24,037 nucleotides of DNA from Candidatus Zixiibacteriota bacterium (GTDB taxonomy: Bacteria > RBG-13-66-14 > B26-G2 > WVWN01). Position numbers and translations under genes: made by a program. Location: assembly GCA_030613505.1 (NCBI GenBank), contig JAUWLW010000041.1, positions 1 to 24,037 of the forward strand. Reading direction: 5' to 3'. Positions 21,019-24,037 of the stretch are shown here, in pieces. The notes below the pieces were generated by a model. It was not told the origin of the DNA. It saw nothing but the letters and a program-made list of their open reading frames with translations, and did not search any database. How positions within the stretch are numbered: the stretch's first letter is position 1; every line of letters begins with the position of its first letter.

Positions 21019-21992
21019 GTTTTACGCGGCGGCGGCAGCGAAAGCTCGCGGTATATCTCTTCGGCGGTTTTGTAGAACGCATCGTTCTCGGCGTCGATAG
21101 CGATGGCGTGGTCGACGTCGGCCTTGGCGCGCTCGAGGTCTTTGTAGAAAAGATAACATTCCGCGCGGCCGGCGTACGCCCTCGCCTTATACGAGCCGGG
21201 GCCGCGGCCCGCGATGACTTTGTCGAAATACTCCTGCGCGTCGCGGTAAATAATCGGCTTTTTAAGTAAATAATAGTAGCCAACCCAATAGTTGAAAGCG
21301 TCGCCGCGGACGGCGCCCTTGGCCTCGCGCCGGTAGTTGTTGACGGCTCTTTCGGGTTGCCCGAGTTTGAGCGTCATATCGCTTATCCCGCGAAAGGCCG
21401 CGCCGCGGGCCCGGGCGTCGCGGCCGGCGACCCTGAACGCGCGCACGTAATCGGCCAGCGCCTCTTCGCGTTCGATTAGGAATCGGAAGTACTCGGCCCG
21501 ACCCAAATAACCGTACGGGCTCGCCGGGTACTTTTTGATGCAATCGTCGGACTCCTCGAGGGCGAGGGTGCGGGGTCCGATGAAGCGGTGAGCGAGGCCT
21601 ACGAGATACAGGCCCCGCGGGTTGTCGGCGTCGAGGCGGCGGCCGGCCGTGATCTCGTCGATGGCGGTGTACGTCGCGCCGGCGTATATCAGCTCCTCGG
21701 CGCGATTGAAGTGCGTTTCGGCGCGGCAGCGCGCGAGGCCCTCGGCGGCCTCGTCGTGGACCGGCGACCGCTTGAACCCAATCGTAACCAGCTCGTAACG
21801 CCGGGCGGCCTTCTCGAACTCGTAGTCGGCCTCGTAATGACGCGCTTCGTCGAAGTAGACCTCGGCCCGTTCGCCGCAAGCGGCGGCCCAGACGCAGAGA
21901 GCAATCGCCGCGAGGACGGCGCTTCGGCGGAAGCGCCTGGCGCGGCGTAAACCGTTCGAGCGCAAGCTGTGCTTATCAAAGCCGACCTTCAT
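21009..21992 (-). CDS. TPR-repeat lipoprotein
   Basis: A 327-residue protein with a lipoprotein signal: an arginine-rich start (LRRARRFRRS), the hydrophobic AVLAAIALCVWAAAC, and lipid-anchored C39. Helix-turn-helix pairs follow, with TPR-like spacing (YEADYEFEKAARRYELV, NRAEELIYAGATYTAIDEI, GRAEYFRFLIEREEALADYVRAF, GRAECYLFYKDLERAKADVDHAIAIDA), giving about six to eight repeats. It probably acts as a periplasmic or outer-membrane scaffold. I start at ATG 21992, 7 nt after GAGG. An ATG at 21998 and a longer frame to 22091 are possible but have no better ribosome site. With ATG 21992 it overlaps the 5' end of the divergent PHP gene (21969) by 24 nt. TTG 21965 would remove the overlap but lacks a ribosome site. 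Confidence 0.78.
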   Translation of the reverse strand: MKVGFDKHSLRSNGLRRARRFRRSAVLAAIALCVWAAACGERAEVYFDEARHYEADYEFEKAARRYELVTIGFKRSPVHDEAAEGLARCRAETHFNRAEELIYAGATYTAIDEITAGRRLDADNPRGLYLVGLAHRFIGPRTLALEESDDCIKKYPASPYGYLGRAEYFRFLIEREEALADYVRAFRVAGRDARARGAAFRGISDMTLKLGQPERAVNNYRREAKGAVRGDAFNYWVGYYYLLKKPIIYRDAQEYFDKVIAGRGPGSYKARAYAGRAECYLFYKDLERAKADVDHAIAIDAENDAFYKTAEEIYRELSLPPPRKTQK

Positions 21993-22706
21993 ATCCATTC
22001 CTCGGCTTCCTACGATTCCCGGTCGGAACCGTGGGCTATCGTGGCCACCTGCCTGCGGCGGGGCCTGGGCGCCTTCGCCGTCGCCGACCATAACGCCCTC
22101 GACGGTTCGCTGGCCGCGGCGGAGCTCGTCGCCTCAGACGAGTTCGCGGACTTCATGGACCTCCATTACCCGGGCCGGCCGCACCCCAAGGCGGTCGTGG
22201 CGCAAGAGGTCAACACGCTGGACGGCGAGGCGATGGGGATGTTCATATCGAGGCCGCTGACCCGCGGCCTTCCGCTGGCCGAGACCATCGCCGAGATACA
22301 CGAGCAAGGGGGCCTGGTCAACGTGCCGCATCCGTTCGCCCGCATCGCCCACCGCCGGCCCCGGCTCGATTTCATGGAGCGGTACGCGGACGACGTCGAC
22401 GTCGTCGAGGTATACAACGCCCGGAACTTCTACGCCGCCGACGACAAGCTCGCGCTGGACTTCGCCCGGCGCCACAACCTCGGCCGGAGCGCCGGCTCGG
22501 ACGCGCATTTGCGCGGCGAGATAGGACGAGGCTTCGCGCTTATGGCCGATTTCGACGGGCCCGCCTCTTTTTTGGAATCCCTCCGGGGAGCGGTGCCCGG
22601 CGGCCGAAAGACGCCGCCCCTCGTCCCGCTCACGACCTGGGCGCGGAGCTTCCGCGCCGCGCTGGCAGACATGCGTTTCCAATACCGGCTCACCGGCCGC
22701 CCGTGA
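21969..22706 (+). CDS. PHP-domain metal-dependent phosphoesterase
   Basis: A 245-residue PHP-family hydrolase. The metal-binding motifs are all visible: D6LHIHS at the start (H8, H10), VADHN near residue 39, QEVNTLDG near residue 77, NVPHPF near 118, and SAGSDAHL near 177. Relatives include 3',5'-nucleoside bisphosphate phosphatase, histidinol-phosphatase-like and DNA polymerase PHP domains. The exact substrate is unknown, but a nucleotide or sugar phosphate is likely. The N-terminal motif forces the start to lie at or near GTG 21969; a stop (21948-21950) blocks longer versions. No Shine-Dalgarno or -10 box lies before this GTG. The start region overlaps the divergent lipoprotein gene. Confidence 0.86.
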   Translation: MLIKADLHIHSSASYDSRSEPWAIVATCLRRGLGAFAVADHNALDGSLAAAELVASDEFADFMDLHYPGRPHPKAVVAQEVNTLDGEAMGMFISRPLTRGLPLAETIAEIHEQGGLVNVPHPFARIAHRRPRLDFMERYADDVDVVEVYNARNFYAADDKLALDFARRHNLGRSAGSDAHLRGEIGRGFALMADFDGPASFLESLRGAVPGGRKTPPLVPLTTWARSFRAALADMRFQYRLTGRP

Positions 22707-22842
22707 CGACGTAACGTTAACACATTGACCTGCCGACGACAAGGGCCAACCGCGCCGGGGGATAGGGAAATTCGGCCAAACGCGAAGAACGAATACGTTT
22801 AAACGCTGAGGGCGGGAAGTTTCCTAACCGAAAAGATTAGCC

Positions 22843-22871
22843 TTGACAATGGGCTGTCATTGTGTTATATA
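22843..22871 (+). promoter_or_regulatory. Strong promoter of the first outer-membrane barrel gene
   Basis: TTGACA (22843-22848), 17 nt, TATATA (22866-22871), preceded by TGTGT as a near extended -10. Transcription would begin near 22878, giving a leader of about 85 nt before ATG 22963. The ribosome site AAGGAGG (22947-22953) is strong. Confidence 0.85.
22846..22863. promoter_or_regulatory. Inverted repeat overlapping the promoter, candidate operator
   Basis: ACAATG (22846-22851), 6 nt, CATTGT (22858-22863). A second dyad, TGACA-N6-TGTCA (22844-22859 region), is interleaved. It covers half of the -35 box and most of the spacer, a placement typical of repressor operators. Confidence 0.5.
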
Positions 22872-22885
22872 TTTACACAAGTTTA

Positions 22886-22912
22886 AGCCACCGCCGAAAA
22901 GCGGCGGAGGCT
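22886..22912 (+). other. Hairpin in the 5' leader of the first barrel mRNA
   Basis: AGCC-A-CCGCCG (22886-22896), loop AAAAG, CGGCGG-A-GGCT (22902-22912). It starts about 8 nt into the predicted transcript. Leader hairpins of this kind stabilise abundant outer-membrane-protein mRNAs; the role here is inferred. Confidence 0.65.
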
Positions 22913-22962
22913 TACGCTGGTGAGTATTAATAACGTTCCGATACCCAAGGAGGATTTGAGGA

Positions 22963-23577
22963 ATGCGTAAATGGACGGTATTAACTGCACTCTGTTTGGC
23001 CGCGGCCTCGGCTTACGGCGTCGGCGTGGGCGTGGGCGGTTTCTACGCGCTGAGCATGCCGATGGGCGACGTTGCCGATTTGTATAAGATGAACATAATC
23101 GGCTTCGGCGGCAAAGTGATGATCGGCGTTATGCCGATGCTCAACGTCGACGTCGGCTTCGGTTACCACATGAAGTACGAGAATAACCAAGAACTGGCCG
23201 CTGGGTATACCGACGATAACTGGTACCTCACGACGATCCCGATCACATTCGGCGTCTCGTACCCGATGAAATTCGACTCGATGGGCGTATACTTCGGCGG
23301 CGGCGGCGCGTTCGTAATGAAAAAAATGAACTTCGAGATTGCCGACGCCACTGGCACGGCGTACACCGAGGAATCCGAAAGCGAGAATAAACCCGGCTTC
23401 TACGTAGGCGGCGGCCTGCAGTACTTCTTCACGGACGCCCTCGCTTTGGACGTCAACCCGCGCTGGATGATGCTTCTGGACGCCAAGGACGACGACCCGG
23501 AGACGCAGGTCGACGATTCAACCTCCAACTCCATGTTCATCGACTTCCTCATCGGCGTAGATTACTACTTCATGTAA
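22963..23577 (+). CDS. Outer-membrane beta-barrel protein
   Basis: A 204-residue exported beta-barrel. The signal peptide is about residues 1-18 (MRKWTVLTALCLAAASAYG). The mature part alternates hydrophobic and polar residues in strands rich in Gly and Tyr (GVGVGVGGFYALSMPMGD, FGGKVMIGVMPMLNVDVGFGYHM, TTIPITFGVSYPM, GVYFGGGGAFVMKKMNFEI, GFYVGGGLQYFFTDALALDV). The end is FLIGVDYYFM, close to the aromatic C-terminus expected for assembly by BAM. The size fits an eight-stranded barrel of the OmpA/OmpW-like superfamily. The ligand is unknown. It has its own strong promoter, a 9-nt-spaced AAGGAGG and a strong terminator, suggesting high expression. The next gene is a close paralogue. Confidence 0.87.
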   Translation: MRKWTVLTALCLAAASAYGVGVGVGGFYALSMPMGDVADLYKMNIIGFGGKVMIGVMPMLNVDVGFGYHMKYENNQELAAGYTDDNWYLTTIPITFGVSYPMKFDSMGVYFGGGGAFVMKKMNFEIADATGTAYTEESESENKPGFYVGGGLQYFFTDALALDVNPRWMMLLDAKDDDPETQVDDSTSNSMFIDFLIGVDYYFM

Positions 23578-23599
23578 TTTCCCGGCTTTATAGTTTCGG

Positions 23600-23624
23600 C
23601 CCCGGCCCTCGGGCCGGGGTTTTT
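23600..23624 (+). terminator. Rho-independent terminator of the first barrel gene
   Basis: CCCCGGCCC (23600-23608), loop TC, GGGCCGGGG (23611-23619), then TTTTT (23620-23624). A strong perfect stem 22 nt after the stop. The next promoter starts only 2 nt later. Confidence 0.93.
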
Positions 23625-23626
23625 CA

Positions 23627-23655
23627 TTGATACGGAGATGTGAAAATATTAAATT
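23627..23655 (+). promoter_or_regulatory. Promoter of the second outer-membrane barrel gene
   Basis: TTGATA (23627-23632), 17 nt, TAAATT (23650-23655). The start of transcription near 23662 falls at the left arm of a leader hairpin. A ribosome site GGAGG (23704-23708) lies 9 nt before ATG 23718. Confidence 0.6.
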
Positions 23656-23659
23656 ACTG

Positions 23660-23682
23660 CGGTTGGTCTCAGCAACCGTTTT
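23660..23682 (+). other. Terminator-like hairpin in the leader of the second barrel gene
   Basis: CGGTTG (23660-23665), loop GTCTCAG, CAACCG (23673-23678), then TTTT. Its position at the very 5' end of the predicted leader resembles an attenuator, or a 5' stabilising hairpin with a chance U-run. Confidence 0.45.
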
Positions 23683-23717
23683 CCATAATGAAGTATTAAC
23701 CGTGGAGGTACAAATCT

Positions 23718-24037
23718 ATGGTAAAACTAGCCGCGTTAGCGATACTATTAACGGCTGCGACCGCTTACGGCGTGGGCTTCGGCTTCGGCGGCTTCGGCGG
23801 CATCGCGCTGCCGATGGGTAGTATGGCCGCTGAGGACGACGAACAGAGCGAGGCCTTGGAAGGCGGCGACCTCGGCATGAGCCCGAAGTTCGGCGGCAAA
23901 GTCTTGATAGGCGTCATGCCCGCGCTTGACGTGGAGGTGGCGTTCGCCTACCACCTGAACCACAAGCAAAAAAACTGGGAAACGATCGAAGGGATCGGCG
24001 AGCCGAAGACGACGTTGATCCCGATTACGTTCGGCGC
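23718..24037 (+). CDS. Outer-membrane beta-barrel protein, paralogue of the previous gene (3' truncated)
   Basis: Open from ATG 23718 to the right edge, 106 codons visible. The signal peptide (MVKLAALAILLTAATAYG) and the next strands follow the upstream barrel almost word for word: AYGVGFGFGGFGG versus AYGVGVGVGGFYA, LPMGSM versus MPMGDV, FGGKVLIGVMPALDVEVAFAYHL versus FGGKVMIGVMPMLNVDVGFGYHM, and IPITFG in both. The main difference is an acidic insertion after LPMG (AAEDDEQSEALEGGD), which should form an external loop. This is a tandem duplication that has diverged mostly in loops. The missing 3' end prevents a length call. GGAGG lies 9 nt before the ATG. Confidence 0.85.
   Translation, partial: MVKLAALAILLTAATAYGVGFGFGGFGGIALPMGSMAAEDDEQSEALEGGDLGMSPKFGGKVLIGVMPALDVEVAFAYHLNHKQKNWETIEGIGEPKTTLIPITFG

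Noticed and set aside
1-24037. CRISPR arrays, rRNA, tRNA, transposase or phage genes
   Set aside because: I looked for regularly spaced repeats, tRNA T-loop and anticodon patterns, and transposase or integrase motifs and saw none. A covariance search would be needed to exclude small RNAs.

Overview
The window is a GC-rich (about 65% by eye) bacterial chromosome segment from a diderm. Evidence for an outer membrane is two secreted beta-barrel proteins at the right end, a lipoprotein signal, a MurJ-type flippase and several exported proteins. No rRNA, tRNA, CRISPR array, phage or transposase gene is visible. The mix of genes, and the SLG-x-[IL]-K tail shared by two exported proteins, suggests an uncultivated lineage near the FCB/candidate-phylum groups. 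That placement is inference and I cannot name the phylum.

Left part (1-8.4 kb): the 3' end of an unknown gene with a strong terminator, then an MNT nucleotidyltransferase/HEPN pair. These are followed closely by an aldehyde dehydrogenase of the alpha-ketoglutaric semialdehyde type. A minus-strand block holds a secreted beta-helix protein and a polytopic GT-C-like glycosyltransferase. Divergently placed is an S9 prolyl-oligopeptidase-type secreted peptidase, followed by an intergenic region with palindromic repeats and a secreted protein with the SLGRIKALYK tail.

Middle (8.4-15.4 kb): a minus-strand methyltransferase-MurJ pair with a 20-bp perfect palindrome in its leader. Next is a lower-GC TPR membrane protein lying between two directly repeated palindromic elements. 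It is followed by a divergent pair, a KdaD-like FAH-fold dehydratase and a Mth938-domain protein. A lower-GC secreted protein with propeller-like features comes last. The dehydratase and the dehydrogenase at 1050-2501 would catalyse consecutive final steps of a Weimberg-type pentose pathway ending in alpha-ketoglutarate.

Right part (15.4-24 kb): a cytoplasmic GGDEF protein with a C-terminal NHL-like propeller converges on a small S24/S26-type peptidase. A compact four-gene operon follows: MTH1187-type thiamine-binding protein, methyltransferase, Ca2+/cation antiporter and thiamine-monophosphate kinase. A TPR lipoprotein and a PHP phosphoesterase are divergent and overlap at their 5' ends. The window ends in two tandem outer-membrane barrel paralogues, each with its own promoter and a hairpin in the leader; the second runs off the edge.

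Promoters resemble the sigma-70 consensus (TTGACA/TATAAT-like). Genes fall into two start classes. One has clear Shine-Dalgarno sequences (AGGAGG/AAGGAGG). The other has a -10 box only 6-8 nt before the start codon, implying leaderless mRNAs. The octamer GCTCGAGC is strongly over-represented across genes in all three reading frames.
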